64,000 nucleotides of DNA from JAAELZ01 sp965237485 (GCA_965237485.1 CBDEFQ010000009.1:496001-560000); one strand, 5' to 3'; counted from the stretch's first letter, positions 16,900 through 25,958 are shown. Made by a program: numbers and translations. The notes: generated from the letters alone by a model not told the origin.

Positions 16900-17994
16900 A
16901 TGGCTAGAGCAAACAAAAATACCGGTAGCACCTTGCTGATCACTAACATCATTTTGACGATTGTCATCGCCGTGATACTTTGGTTCTTGTTGGTAAAGAC
17001 ACAGCAGACTGGACCTTCTATTTCTTCGACTGGTTTATCACAAGCACAACTAAAAGACATCGCTGACTTACAAACGCAACTAGCGCTTGAAAAAGCCAAG
17101 CTCGAACAAATGGCTGAAAAGAAAAAGGCCGACCAGCTTACCCTTGAATTGGCGGCTGAAAAATTACGTGCGCAAAAGCTCATCGAATCCCAGGGCTCAA
17201 AGGATGGCAATCTGGCTTTGGAGCTAAATACTCAACTAGAAGCTGAGAAAAAACGAATTGCGCAGATGATCACTTCGCAACTAAGAACCACCCAAGAAAA
17301 CCAATCCTTAATAAAAGAACTGGAGCAGTCTCGTGGACAAAGCCAAACGCTTAATCAGCAGATTGAAGAACTGATGGAAAAACTAATGGAGCAAGAGAAC
17401 ATCGCTTCAACCGATGCGGCCACCAGCTCGCAAACGCAAGAAAACTTAAGCCTTCTGCAAGCTGTTGAAGGTGATTTGAGTGCCTTTGTCAGCCCCGAAG
17501 CGCAGCAACAAGCATTGCTGGTTGCTCAACAACAGCTACAAAACCAGAATAATCAATTTGAGATTGAAGACGGTGACAAAATCCCTTCCGCTGTTTATCA
17601 ACTCCAAGCGGAAGTTGACAACCTAAATACCGCATTGATCGAAGATAGCGATGAAGTAGATAAAATCCCTTCCGCTGTTTATCAACTCCAAGCCGCGGTC
17701 AGCGATATCATGGAAGTAGATAATTCGGCAACAAACGCGGCCAACAGTTTGGCTGCCTTAGTCGGCGATAATCAAGAAAGCGTTGAATATCTCCGAGTGC
17801 TGGAGGAAGAAGCCGAAGTGCGCCAAAATGAAATGCGCTTGATTACCGTGGTAAGAGGCGACACTTTGTCGTTGATAGCGCAAAGATCTTATGGTGACCC
17901 CTTGCTTTACCCTAAGATATTCGACGCTAATCCATCGATATTGGTAGATCCCGATAAAATCTATCCTGGGATGCGGCTTCGCGTTCCCCTTTAA
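16900..17994 (+). CDS. Membrane-anchored coiled-coil protein with C-terminal LysM domain
   Basis: 364 residues. One TM helix near the N-terminus (LLITNIILTIVIAVILWFLL in part, about residues 13-31) is followed by a long Gln/Glu/Lys/Ala-rich coiled coil (about 48-200). A low-complexity linker follows, then a C-terminal LysM-type domain (VVRGDTLSLIAQRSYGDP, then IYPGMRLRVP, about 312-363). An exact 11-residue repeat, KIPSAVYQLQA, occurs twice 28 residues apart. The design suggests an inner-membrane protein reaching peptidoglycan. It lies 2 nt behind the periplasmic rhodanese gene, so the two products may work at the same envelope site. Confidence 0.75.
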   Translation: MARANKNTGSTLLITNIILTIVIAVILWFLLVKTQQTGPSISSTGLSQAQLKDIADLQTQLALEKAKLEQMAEKKKADQLTLELAAEKLRAQKLIESQGSKDGNLALELNTQLEAEKKRIAQMITSQLRTTQENQSLIKELEQSRGQSQTLNQQIEELMEKLMEQENIASTDAATSSQTQENLSLLQAVEGDLSAFVSPEAQQQALLVAQQQLQNQNNQFEIEDGDKIPSAVYQLQAEVDNLNTALIEDSDEVDKIPSAVYQLQAAVSDIMEVDNSATNAANSLAALVGDNQESVEYLRVLEEEAEVRQNEMRLITVVRGDTLSLIAQRSYGDPLLYPKIFDANPSILVDPDKIYPGMRLRVPL

Positions 17995-18027
17995 CCTTTT
18001 TAAGGATCGCACCCCGGTCCTCCACCC

Positions 18028-18939
18028 ATGCCCATCAGCTTTGACGGTGCGCTGGTTATTGCCATTTCTTCGCGTGCCTTATTTGATTTAGAAGAAGGCC
18101 ACCAAATCTATTTAGATAAAGGCGTCGATGCCTATTATCGATATCAGCTCGAACGCGAAAACGAAATCTTAAAAAAGGGCGTTGCCTTCTCGCTGACCGA
18201 GAAATTACTGTCGCTCAACGATTTACCAGAAACCGCTACCCAAGTAGAAGTGGTGTTAATTTCTCGCAATAGTGCCGACACGGGTTTGCGTATATTTAAT
18301 TCGATCGCGCATCATAAACTGAACATTACCCGCGCTGCCTTCACAGGCGGTGAAGCGCCTTGGGGCTACGCTAAATCATTCAGTGCAGATTTATTTTTAT
18401 CTGCTGATCCACAAGATGTGCGGGCAGCCTTAGAGGCGAACATTGCAGCGGCTACGATCTTGCCAAGTCGTGTCGCACCACTTAAAGAACACACCGATGA
18501 ACTGAGAATTGCTTTCGACGGTGACGCTGTATTATTTTCCGACGAAGCCGAGAAGATTTATCAACAGCAGGGCTTGGAAGAATTTGCTTTAAACGAACAA
18601 AAATCGGCAAATAGCCCTTTGCCTGGCGGGCCATTTAAATCGTTTTTGGCCAGCCTTAATCACATTCAATCGGCATTTAAAGCTAATCACTCCCCCATCA
18701 GAACCGCTTTATTTACAGCAAGATCAGCCCCGGCCCACGAACGGGTAATCCGCACGCTTCGAGCATGGGATATCCGGATTGACGAAGCTGTATTTTTAGG
18801 CGGGATGGATAAAGGAGAGTTTTTGAAAACCTTCCGCGCCGATATTTTCTTTGACGATCAACAAGACCATTGCGACTCTACGCGCAAGCATGTGCCCACG
18901 GGCCACGTACCTAGCGGGGTAGCAAACCCTAAAGAATAA
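18028..18939 (+). CDS. 5'-nucleotidase, PF06189-type
   Basis: 303-residue protein of the bacterial cytosolic 5'-nucleotidase family (HAD-like, related to eukaryotic cN-I). N-terminal ALVIAISSRALFDLEEGHQIY, a middle VVLISRNSADTGLRIFNSI-type segment, then RIAFDGDAVLFSDEAE with HAD-type Asp residues, and C-terminal FLGGMDKGEFLKTFRADIFFDDQ are all typical. It would dephosphorylate nucleoside 5'-monophosphates. It starts 33 nt after the LysM gene on the same strand. No terminator is obvious between them. Confidence 0.85.
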   Translation: MPISFDGALVIAISSRALFDLEEGHQIYLDKGVDAYYRYQLERENEILKKGVAFSLTEKLLSLNDLPETATQVEVVLISRNSADTGLRIFNSIAHHKLNITRAAFTGGEAPWGYAKSFSADLFLSADPQDVRAALEANIAAATILPSRVAPLKEHTDELRIAFDGDAVLFSDEAEKIYQQQGLEEFALNEQKSANSPLPGGPFKSFLASLNHIQSAFKANHSPIRTALFTARSAPAHERVIRTLRAWDIRIDEAVFLGGMDKGEFLKTFRADIFFDDQQDHCDSTRKHVPTGHVPSGVANPKE

Positions 18940-18970
18940 ACTCCGTAACTACATTGAGCGAACAACGGGT

Positions 18971-20065
18971 TTAACTGAATTTTTTCGGCAGTTGTTTGAC
19001 GTATAGATCTTGTTTTGGAAATGGAATTTCAATCTTATTTTGTGTAAACGCCTTGTGCACTGCGGTATTAAGCTGGTGAATCGCTCGCCCAGAAAGCTCC
19101 GGTTCGTCAATCCAACACAATAATTCATACGCTAAACCTGATGGTCCAAACTCCCTGAATCGCACTCTTGGCGCTGGGTATTTGCAAACCAAGCTTTCGC
19201 TAACAGCTTGCGCCATTAAAATATTTTCTACCTTCTCCGTATCTGAGCCGTAAGCGGCCGATACCCTTATTCGAATGCGGTACTTTTCGTTTGGCCCACC
19301 AGATTGATTAATTATCTTGGTATTACCCATTATCGAGTTGGGTACGGTGACTTCAACATCATCTCGCGTTAACATCCGTGTACTACGCAAGCCTATATGC
19401 GTAACTTTCCCGCGGGAGTTATCTTCCAACACCACATAATCACCCAATTTATAGGGGCCATCCGCCAAGATAAACACACCGGAAAATAGATTGGCCAGGG
19501 TATCTTTTGCAGCAAAACCAATAGCAATACCAATTATTCCGGCAGAGGCCAACCACGCTGTCATGTCTATTCCCCAAGTCTGGAAAAGGAAATAAACCCC
19601 TAAGGCATAAATAATAATTGCAAAAAGATTAGTAAATAAAGGCAAGGTTTGAGGTCGTACCGTGCCTTCTGGTTCGCCTTGTTCATCCTGCTTGGTACTG
19701 ACGCTTTTTAGCAATAATCTGGAGGTGCTAATACAAAACATTGTCCACAGCCAAACAATAACACTGCGTAAGCCACCACTTATAAAGTACACGAGCTTAT
19801 CGGGTAGCTCTAAAATATTCGCCGCAATTATTAAGCCCGAAAGGAATACAGTCCAAATTAGCGGTCGACGCAACAAACGGAACATTTGGTCGTCAACAAT
19901 GGTTTTAGTGCTACCACTCAAGAATTGAACAATCTTATTGATAATGAAGCTTAAGGCCCAAGCTATCAGTAGCAAGCTCACTACAATGATCGCTGCTTTC
20001 TTCCATGGTTCCCCTCCGAAAAGGGTGAGGTATGATTGCAATTGATTAAGTAATTCCGCTGACAT
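18971..20065 (-). CDS. MscS-family mechanosensitive channel
   Basis: 364 residues with four or five predicted TM helices (AAIIVVSLLLIAWALSFI, LIWTVFLSGLIIAANIL, a third after LFTNLFAIIIYALGVYFLF). The MscS core pore helix and beta domain follow: GIIGIAIGFAAKDTLANLFSG (pore lining, about 185-205), GDYVVLEDNSRGKVTHIGLRSTRM, and VPNSIMGNTKIINQS. It is larger than E. coli MscS (286 aa) by extra N-terminal helices, as in other environmental homologues. It is an osmotic-release channel of the inner membrane, convergent with the 5'-nucleotidase gene. Confidence 0.9.
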   Translation of the reverse strand: MSAELLNQLQSYLTLFGGEPWKKAAIIVVSLLLIAWALSFIINKIVQFLSGSTKTIVDDQMFRLLRRPLIWTVFLSGLIIAANILELPDKLVYFISGGLRSVIVWLWTMFCISTSRLLLKSVSTKQDEQGEPEGTVRPQTLPLFTNLFAIIIYALGVYFLFQTWGIDMTAWLASAGIIGIAIGFAAKDTLANLFSGVFILADGPYKLGDYVVLEDNSRGKVTHIGLRSTRMLTRDDVEVTVPNSIMGNTKIINQSGGPNEKYRIRIRVSAAYGSDTEKVENILMAQAVSESLVCKYPAPRVRFREFGPSGLAYELLCWIDEPELSGRAIHQLNTAVHKAFTQNKIEIPFPKQDLYVKQLPKKFS

Positions 20066-20246
20066 AGTTACAAATTCGGTAATTTTTGGTTGTTATAATT
20101 ATTCTGAATACAGCAATAATGACTACGCTGATAAGGCCACTATATACCTATATTCTAGCGAGCAAAGGGGCCCAAGTAAAACCCATTTAGGCGACCTGTA
20201 ATATCTTAGGGTAAGTAATTACTTAATCAAAGGCTTCGCGGCGGGT

Positions 20247-21034
20247 TTAAGCTGAAATTTTGGATAGTACATAAGCCACCGCTACCAGCCCCATACTCGC
20301 AGTCATGTGAGTTGCCGACCCAAAACCAGCACAATTTAGCCCGGCTTTGCTATCTACGTTCTCATCATTATCCAAGCTTACTTGCTGTTGAGTAGAATAC
20401 ACCGCAGGCACGCTAAAGCGTCGTTTCAAATTTCGACTAAAATTATGTTCCCCTCGCAGCATGTTCCGCGTTCTTGCCAGCAAGCTGTCTTTAGTGGTAC
20501 GCGACAAATCTATAATTTCAATGCTGGTCGGGTCAGTTTTACCGCCCGCACCGCCCAGCGTGATGATCGGTATTTTTAGCTTTTTACAGTAAGCAATTAA
20601 TGCCGCTTTGGTGTTGGCATTGTCAATACAGTCAATTACAAAGTGGCGGTATGATCAACATATTTCCCAGGATAATCCGCCTCCACAAAATCATCAATTG
20701 AGTTCACTTTACAGTTGGGGTTAATGCCCAACAATCGTTCACGCAACGCGTGCACCTTCGCCATCCCAATCGTGCTTTGTAATGCATGTAATTGGCGGTT
20801 GATATTAGATTCTGAAATATGGTCCATATCAATTAAGCTTATGCCGCCAACCCCGCTACGGGCGAGTGCTTCAGCCACCCAAGAACCGACCCCACCAACG
20901 CCCACAACAACAACGTTGCTTTGCGCAAACCGCTGATAAGCCTCAACACCATATAGCTTGGCTATGCCAGAAAACCGCCTAGGGACACTTTGCGGGTTAC
21001 TGTCTTGCATAACAATCTGGAAACTTAAACCCAA
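20247..21034 (-). pseudogene. tcdA: tRNA threonylcarbamoyladenosine dehydratase TcdA, broken by an 11-bp insertion
   Basis: ThiF/E1-like enzyme (TcdA/CsdL) that cyclises t6A37 to ct6A in tRNA. The N-terminal part (21034 to about 20636) has the nucleotide loop VVGVGGVGSWVAEALARSG and DMDHISESNINRQ. It then meets a stop directly after KYVD. The C-terminal part (VIDCIDNANTKAALIAYC to SKISA, ending 20247) continues in another frame. Removing 11 bases (CATACCGCCAC, near 20644-20654) restores KYVDFVIDCID exactly. Both halves are otherwise well conserved, so the lesion looks recent or is an assembly error. A shorter start at 21010 (MQDSNPQSV) is likely. It is the last gene of the suf cluster. Confidence 0.85.
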
Positions 21035-21049
21035 AAAAATTACTGGGAG

Positions 21050-21370
21050 TTAGTCCCAGCGGCCATCGCGTACTTCAATTACGCCTTGTTCCACTCTTAC
21101 TTCTAGCATTTCCAAAGGCTCGTACGCGGGCGGGCCTAGGACATCACCCGTTTTTAATTCAAAGGTTGCTCCGTGGTGAGGGCATTCCAAAATCCCGTCC
21201 TTTAAACACCCGCTGGCAATTTCACTGCCGTCATGGGGGCAGACATCTTCAATCGCGATATACTCGCCGTCTTGTAAAAACACAGCAACCATTACGTTAT
21301 CAACGTCGACTATAGTGTTTTCCCCTTCAGCAATCGAGCCTTCTGGTCCCACATGTACCCAATCAGACAT
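21050..21370 (-). CDS. Rieske-type [2Fe-2S] ferredoxin of the SUF cluster
   Basis: 106-residue soluble Rieske protein of the bacterial NirD/biphenyl-dioxygenase-ferredoxin type. Both cluster motifs are intact: CPHDG (Cys and His ligands) and CPHHG, separated by about 17 residues (VCPHDGSEIASGC ... ILECPHHGA). There is no signal peptide and no oxygenase partner nearby. It lies 12 nt downstream of sufT in the suf operon, so it is more likely an electron donor or cluster carrier for assembly than part of a dioxygenase. That role is inference from context. Confidence 0.88.
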   Translation of the reverse strand: MSDWVHVGPEGSIAEGENTIVDVDNVMVAVFLQDGEYIAIEDVCPHDGSEIASGCLKDGILECPHHGATFELKTGDVLGPPAYEPLEMLEVRVEQGVIEVRDGRWD

Positions 21371-21382
21371 GGCGGAACCTCT

Positions 21383-21817
21383 TTACATTAACCCTAGCTG
21401 TAATCGTGCTTCGTCTGTTAAGTTTTCTTGCGTCCACGGTGGATCCCAAACTAACTCTACACGCGCGACATCAATACCCGGTACTTTAGATACCGTGTTC
21501 TCAACCATACCTGGAAATGACTGGGCCACCGGACAGCCAGGCGTGGTTAAAGTCATATCAATGTCTACCTTACTGCCGTCAATATCTACACGGTAAATTA
21601 ACCCTAGGTCATAAATATTAATCGGAATTTCTGGATCGTATATCTCTTTTAAGGCAGCAATAACGTTCTCTTCTAAGGTTAAAGAACTGTCTGCATCCAG
21701 CTCATTTTGCTCTATTTTCTGTTGTGCATACTCGGCGTTTTGCTCAAGTTGCTCGAAAACATTGTCATTCTTGTTCATGGTTTCAGTGCTTGGAACATCT
21801 ACGTTAACGTGTTTCAT
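21383..21817 (-). CDS. sufT: SUF-associated Fe-S maturation protein SufT
   Basis: 144 residues. A variable, charged N-terminus of about 45 residues is followed by a MIP18/DUF59 domain with YDPEIPINIYDLGLIY and the conserved cysteine motif TTPGCPVAQSFPGMVEN. Members assist Fe-S cluster maturation or transfer. Its ATG overlaps the sufD stop by 4 nt, so translation is coupled. In many operons sufS and sufU or sufE lie between sufD and sufT; here they are absent. Confidence 0.92.
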   Translation of the reverse strand: MKHVNVDVPSTETMNKNDNVFEQLEQNAEYAQQKIEQNELDADSSLTLEENVIAALKEIYDPEIPINIYDLGLIYRVDIDGSKVDIDMTLTTPGCPVAQSFPGMVENTVSKVPGIDVARVELVWDPPWTQENLTDEARLQLGLM

Positions 21818-23127
21818 GATATGCCCTCGATATGCATATTTTTAGCGACAATCTGCCGCAACTCATTTTTTAAACTTGGCAACTCTATCTCGTCTAACAC
21901 GTCTGCAGCAAAAGCATAGGTAAGCAAGGTGCGCGCCGATGCCTTATCAATACCGCGCGACTGCAAATAGAATATCTGCTTTGCGTCTAACTCTCCCACC
22001 GTGGCACCGTGCGAGCACTTTACATCGTCTGCATAAATTTCGAGCTGCGGCTTAGTGTCTACTTCAGCATCACGGGACAACAGTAAATTAGCACTTTCTT
22101 GCTCAGCAAAGGTTTGCTGCGCGTCTTGATCTACCACCACTCTGCCATGAAATACGCCTCGTGATCGATCATCTAATATACCTTTATAAACCTCGCGGCT
22201 AGTGCAGTTAGGCACTTGATGACGAATAGTTGTGTGGTTATCAATATGCTGACGTCCTTTTCCAATAAACAGGCCAATGCAATCAGTATGAGCTGTTTCA
22301 CCCGCTAAGGTTACTTTAAGTTCATTGCGTACTAACTGGCCACCCAGTGTAATGGTGCGAGCAGAAAAACGACTACCGGCTGCTTGGTGAACCCATGTGC
22401 CGCCAATTTGACGGGCTTTAGATCCAGCGGTTTGAATTAAATAAAAATCACACTGCGCGTTTGCCGCTAGCTTTATTTCGGTGGCTGAGTTGCTTAGGGA
22501 GGTGCTTTCATCTGATGATAGGTGGCGCTCTATCACCATCGCCTCTGCCCCCTCTTCTAAAACGAGTAAGTTACGCGGCGTATTGAAAGTTTGCTCACCC
22601 GTTGCAACGAATATCATTTCAATGGGTTTATCCAATTTTGCGCCACCCGGCACATATACAAAAGTACCGTCGGTAAACAAGCCTGTATTTAAGCTCGCAA
22701 AAACATTGGCCTCTTCTGGTTGTATCGCACTAAGGTGGCTTTGAACTTTGTCTGCGTGCTGGCTTAACGCATCGCTCAAAGAGCAAACAATCGTACCCGC
22801 CGGCAAGCTAGCGGTATCTGATTCTGCTACTTGGTATAAGCCGTTCTTGAATACCAAGCGGTAAGCGTCTAGCTCACCTAACTGGCCGCCAGATGACAAC
22901 CCGTAAGTATCAGTAGTATCAACATTATCGGCGCTATCAACTAGACCAAGCGGTTTGTTCGTTAATGTGCGTAAGTTAGTGTATTTCCAATCTTCGTCTT
23001 TAGGGGTGGGAATGCCAAGGGTATTGAAGCGTTCTACACCGGTTGACCGAGCGTGCTGCAACCAATTTAGTTGCTCGCCCGGCAAGGCGCTTGGAAGTGT
23101 CGCAGCAAATTGTTCTAGATGTGTCAT
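21814..23127 (-). CDS. sufD: Fe-S cluster scaffold subunit SufD
   Basis: 437-residue partner of SufB in the SufBC2D scaffold. It has the right-handed beta-helix core with the segment TALRNELKVTLAGETAHTDCIGLF in parts (RNELKVTLAGE, DCIGLFIGKGRQHIDNHT), the family stretch SREVYKGILDDRSRGVFHGRVVV (core YKGILDDRSRGVFHG), and CSHGATVGELDAKQIFYLQSRGI near the C-terminus. It follows sufC by 19 nt and overlaps sufT. Size matches E. coli SufD (423 aa). Confidence 0.96.
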   Translation of the reverse strand: MTHLEQFAATLPSALPGEQLNWLQHARSTGVERFNTLGIPTPKDEDWKYTNLRTLTNKPLGLVDSADNVDTTDTYGLSSGGQLGELDAYRLVFKNGLYQVAESDTASLPAGTIVCSLSDALSQHADKVQSHLSAIQPEEANVFASLNTGLFTDGTFVYVPGGAKLDKPIEMIFVATGEQTFNTPRNLLVLEEGAEAMVIERHLSSDESTSLSNSATEIKLAANAQCDFYLIQTAGSKARQIGGTWVHQAAGSRFSARTITLGGQLVRNELKVTLAGETAHTDCIGLFIGKGRQHIDNHTTIRHQVPNCTSREVYKGILDDRSRGVFHGRVVVDQDAQQTFAEQESANLLLSRDAEVDTKPQLEIYADDVKCSHGATVGELDAKQIFYLQSRGIDKASARTLLTYAFAADVLDEIELPSLKNELRQIVAKNMHIEGIS

Positions 23128-23146
23128 GTCGATTATCTATGCTCGC

Positions 23147-23896
23147 TTAGGCTGCTGCGTCTTCTATCCAGCTATAGCCTTTTGCCTCAAGCTCTAAGGC
23201 TAAGGATTTATCGCCTGACTTGATGATCTGGCCAGCAGACATAACATGGATGAAATCAGGGATGATATAGTCTAATAATCTCTGATAATGCGTTACCAAC
23301 AATACCGCACGGTTCGCGTCTTTTTGTGCATTGACCCCTTTGGCAACTACTTTCACAGCGTCTATATCTAAGCCAGAATCAATCTCGTCTAGAATAGCCA
23401 ATTTGGGTTCTAGCATCGTCATTTGTAAAATTTCATTACGCTTTTTTTCGCCCCCAGAAAAACCTTCATTGACAGAACGCTTCATAAATTCGTCGCGCAT
23501 TTCCATCAACTCTGCCTTTTCTCGAATCAGCTTTAGAAAATTTATCGCATCCAATTCTTCTCTGCCCTGCGCTTTGCGCACTGCATTGACTGCAGCTTTT
23601 AAGAAATAAACGTTAGATACGCCTGGAATCTCAACCGGGTATTGAAAGCCTAAGAACAGCCCCGCTTGGGCTCGCTGATCAGGTTCCATTTGCAGCAAAT
23701 CTTCACCCATAAACTCAACCGACCCACCGGTAACGTCATAACCCTCGCGCCCAGTAAGTACAGCAGCTAAGGTACTTTTACCCGAGCCATTAGGGCCCAT
23801 GATGGCATGTATTTCACCACTGTTTATTGAAATATTTACACCGTTTAGAATGGTTTTACCTTCTACTTCAGCTGTTAAATTTTTAATTGTTAACAT
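23147..23896 (-). CDS. sufC: SUF ATPase SufC
   Basis: 249-residue ABC-type ATPase that drives conformational change in SufBC2D. Walker A is GPNGSGKST (about residues 34-42), the signature is NEGFSGGEKKRNEI, Walker B is KLAILDEIDSGLD, and the switch His is in LLVTHYQRLL. All catalytic residues are present. It lies between sufB and sufD on the minus strand. Confidence 0.97.
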   Translation of the reverse strand: MLTIKNLTAEVEGKTILNGVNISINSGEIHAIMGPNGSGKSTLAAVLTGREGYDVTGGSVEFMGEDLLQMEPDQRAQAGLFLGFQYPVEIPGVSNVYFLKAAVNAVRKAQGREELDAINFLKLIREKAELMEMRDEFMKRSVNEGFSGGEKKRNEILQMTMLEPKLAILDEIDSGLDIDAVKVVAKGVNAQKDANRAVLLVTHYQRLLDYIIPDFIHVMSAGQIIKSGDKSLALELEAKGYSWIEDAAA

Positions 23897-23966
23897 GAAA
23901 ATAGTACAAATTAATTTGTGATGTTTATTACTAACTACGCCAGCGCAGCAGGGTTGCTGTGGTCTT

Positions 23967-25421
23967 TTAGCCTACTGCGCCTTCTAGGCTTATACCTAGC
24001 AGTTTTTGCGCTTCGACCGCAAATTCCATAGGTAACTCTTTAAATACTTCTTTGCAAAAGCCATTCACTATCATCGACACCGCATCTTCTTCAGATAAGC
24101 CGCGTTGACGACAATAAAACAATTGGTCTTCGCCTATTTTAGAAGTGGTGGCTTCGTGCTCAACTTTAGCAGTCGGGTTTTTAATTTCCATATAAGGAAA
24201 AGTATGCGCGCCACAGCGATCACCCATTAACAAAGAATCACACTGCGAATAATTTCGCGCATTTTCAGCACCTTTGGCCATGTGTACCAAACCACGATAC
24301 GTGTTGTGTCCTCGTCCTGCAGAAATACCTTTAGAAATAATCGTGCTCTTAGTCCCTTTACCAATATGCACCATTTTAGTGCCGGTATCAGCTTGTTGCA
24401 TATTATGGGTAAGCGCGACTGAGTAAAACTCACCGATAGAGTTATCTCCTTGTAAAATACAGCTGGGGTATTTCCAAGTTATTGCAGAGCCAGTTTCTAC
24501 CTGGGTCCAAGATATCTTAGCGTTATCTCCCGCACAGATACCGCGTTTGGTAACGAAATTATAAATCCCGCCTACGCCATTCTCATCACCTGGATACCAG
24601 TTTTGCACAGTCGAGTATTTTATCTCCGCGTCTTTAAGGCACACTAACTCAACCACCGCAGCGTGCAATTGGTTCTCGTCGCGTTGCGGTGCAGTGCAAC
24701 CTTCTAAGTAGCTTACGTAAGAGCCTTCTTCCGCAATGATAAGCGTTCGCTCAAACTGACCGGTGTTCATTTCGTTAATACGAAAATACGTAGATAACTC
24801 CATTGGACAACGAACGCCCTTCGGAATATAGACAAACGAGCCTTCACTAAATACCGCGCAGTTAAGTGCTGCAAAATAATTGTCTGCAACAGGCACCACC
24901 GACCCTAAATACTTGCGCACTAGATTTGGGTGGTTCTCTACGGCTTCGGATAATGGGCAAAAAATAACCCCTGCTTTTGCTAAAGTCTTTTTAAATGTAG
25001 TGGCAACCGATACGCTGTCAAACACCATATCTACTGCAACATTCCTCACTCCAGCTAGCATTTCTTGCTCTGCAATCGGGATACCTAGCTTTTCGTAGGT
25101 TTCTAATAAACGCGGGTCTACCTCGTCTAAACTCTTTGGGCCGTCCGATGGGTCTTTAGGGGCCGAGTAATAAGAAATGGCCTGATAATCAATTGGGTCT
25201 ATATTAAGTTTTGCCCAATCCGGCTCTTGCATTGTCTTCCAACGTTCAAACGCTTCTAGGCGCCAATCTAATAGCCATTGAGGCTCGTTCTTCTTTTGCG
25301 AGATAAAAGTAATAACCCCTTCATCAAGCCCAGGCGGCAAGGTATCTGACTCAATATCTGTGACAAAGCCTTCTTTATACTCACGGCCGATCAGGCCTTT
25401 TAATTCTTGATTGGAACCCAT
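23967..25421 (-). CDS. sufB: Fe-S cluster scaffold subunit SufB
   Basis: 484-residue SufB, first structural gene after iscR. Conserved stretches include KKNEPQWLLDWRLEAF, the beta-helix with SYLEGCTAPQRDENQLHAAVVEL (core EGCTAPQRDENQLHAAV) holding the Cys used for cluster assembly, RGHNTYRGLV, and near the C-terminus KVEHEATTSKIGEDQLFYCRQRG. Length is close to E. coli SufB (495 aa). It starts 30 nt after the iscR stop. Confidence 0.97.
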   Translation of the reverse strand: MGSNQELKGLIGREYKEGFVTDIESDTLPPGLDEGVITFISQKKNEPQWLLDWRLEAFERWKTMQEPDWAKLNIDPIDYQAISYYSAPKDPSDGPKSLDEVDPRLLETYEKLGIPIAEQEMLAGVRNVAVDMVFDSVSVATTFKKTLAKAGVIFCPLSEAVENHPNLVRKYLGSVVPVADNYFAALNCAVFSEGSFVYIPKGVRCPMELSTYFRINEMNTGQFERTLIIAEEGSYVSYLEGCTAPQRDENQLHAAVVELVCLKDAEIKYSTVQNWYPGDENGVGGIYNFVTKRGICAGDNAKISWTQVETGSAITWKYPSCILQGDNSIGEFYSVALTHNMQQADTGTKMVHIGKGTKSTIISKGISAGRGHNTYRGLVHMAKGAENARNYSQCDSLLMGDRCGAHTFPYMEIKNPTAKVEHEATTSKIGEDQLFYCRQRGLSEEDAVSMIVNGFCKEVFKELPMEFAVEAQKLLGISLEGAVG

Positions 25422-25451
25422 AATAAATACTTAAAAACCACTCAGGGTTGA

Positions 25452-25913
25452 TTAATTTGGTAGTGCAACATGTTGCACCGCACGGTTTGCTTTAGCGCGT
25501 TGGGCGTACTCAGCCGATTCACGCATCATGGCACCTAAATAGATGTTCGATAAAAAACTATCTAACTGGTCTGTTAAGGTCTCCCATAAATGGTGTGATA
25601 GACACTTTTCGCCGTCGCGGCAGTTTTCGTTTCCGCCGCATTCTGTAAAATGCATGGGTTCATCTACCGCTGCAATAATTTGCGCAATAGAAATTGTTTC
25701 AACATCTTGGGCTAAACGATAACCACCGCCTGGGCCACGCACCCCTTCGACCAGTTTATTGTCGCGTAGTTTCGCGAATAGCTGCTCTAAATACGATAAA
25801 GAAATTTTTTGATTTTCGGCAATATCACGTAAGGTCACCGCGCGCTCACTTTGGTGCAGGGCCAAGTCCAACATAGCGGTTACAGCGTAGCGTCCTCTGG
25901 TAGTTAAGCGCAT
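25452..25913 (-). CDS. iscR: Fe-S sensing Rrf2 regulator IscR
   Basis: 153-residue Rrf2-family repressor/activator controlling the suf operon. The winged helix has ISLSYLEQLFAKLR and the wing VRGPGGGYRLA. The [2Fe-2S] ligands fall exactly at C92, C98, C104 with H107, the E. coli IscR positions, so this is IscR rather than a generic SufR. A palindromic IscR-type operator lies 20 nt upstream of the ATG, so autoregulation together with sufBCDT is expected. It heads the operon iscR-sufB-sufC-sufD-sufT-Rieske-(tcdA). Confidence 0.95.
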   Translation of the reverse strand: MRLTTRGRYAVTAMLDLALHQSERAVTLRDIAENQKISLSYLEQLFAKLRDNKLVEGVRGPGGGYRLAQDVETISIAQIIAAVDEPMHFTECGGNENCRDGEKCLSHHLWETLTDQLDSFLSNIYLGAMMRESAEYAQRAKANRAVQHVALPN

Positions 25914-25933
25914 GAGAAAATGCCTCGAAAATA

Positions 25934-25958
25934 ATACCCTAGTATTTTACTAGGTTAT
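25934..25958 (-). promoter_or_regulatory. Palindromic IscR-type operator upstream of iscR-suf
   Basis: 25-bp near-perfect palindrome. On the minus strand the left half is ATAACCTAGTA and the right half TACTAGGGTAT, with three A/T bases at the centre. Length, ATA...TAT ends and A/T centre match the published type 1 IscR site layout, although the inner GACT/AGTC core reads TAGT/ACTA. It ends 21 nt before the iscR start codon, where binding would block transcription. Confidence 0.7.
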
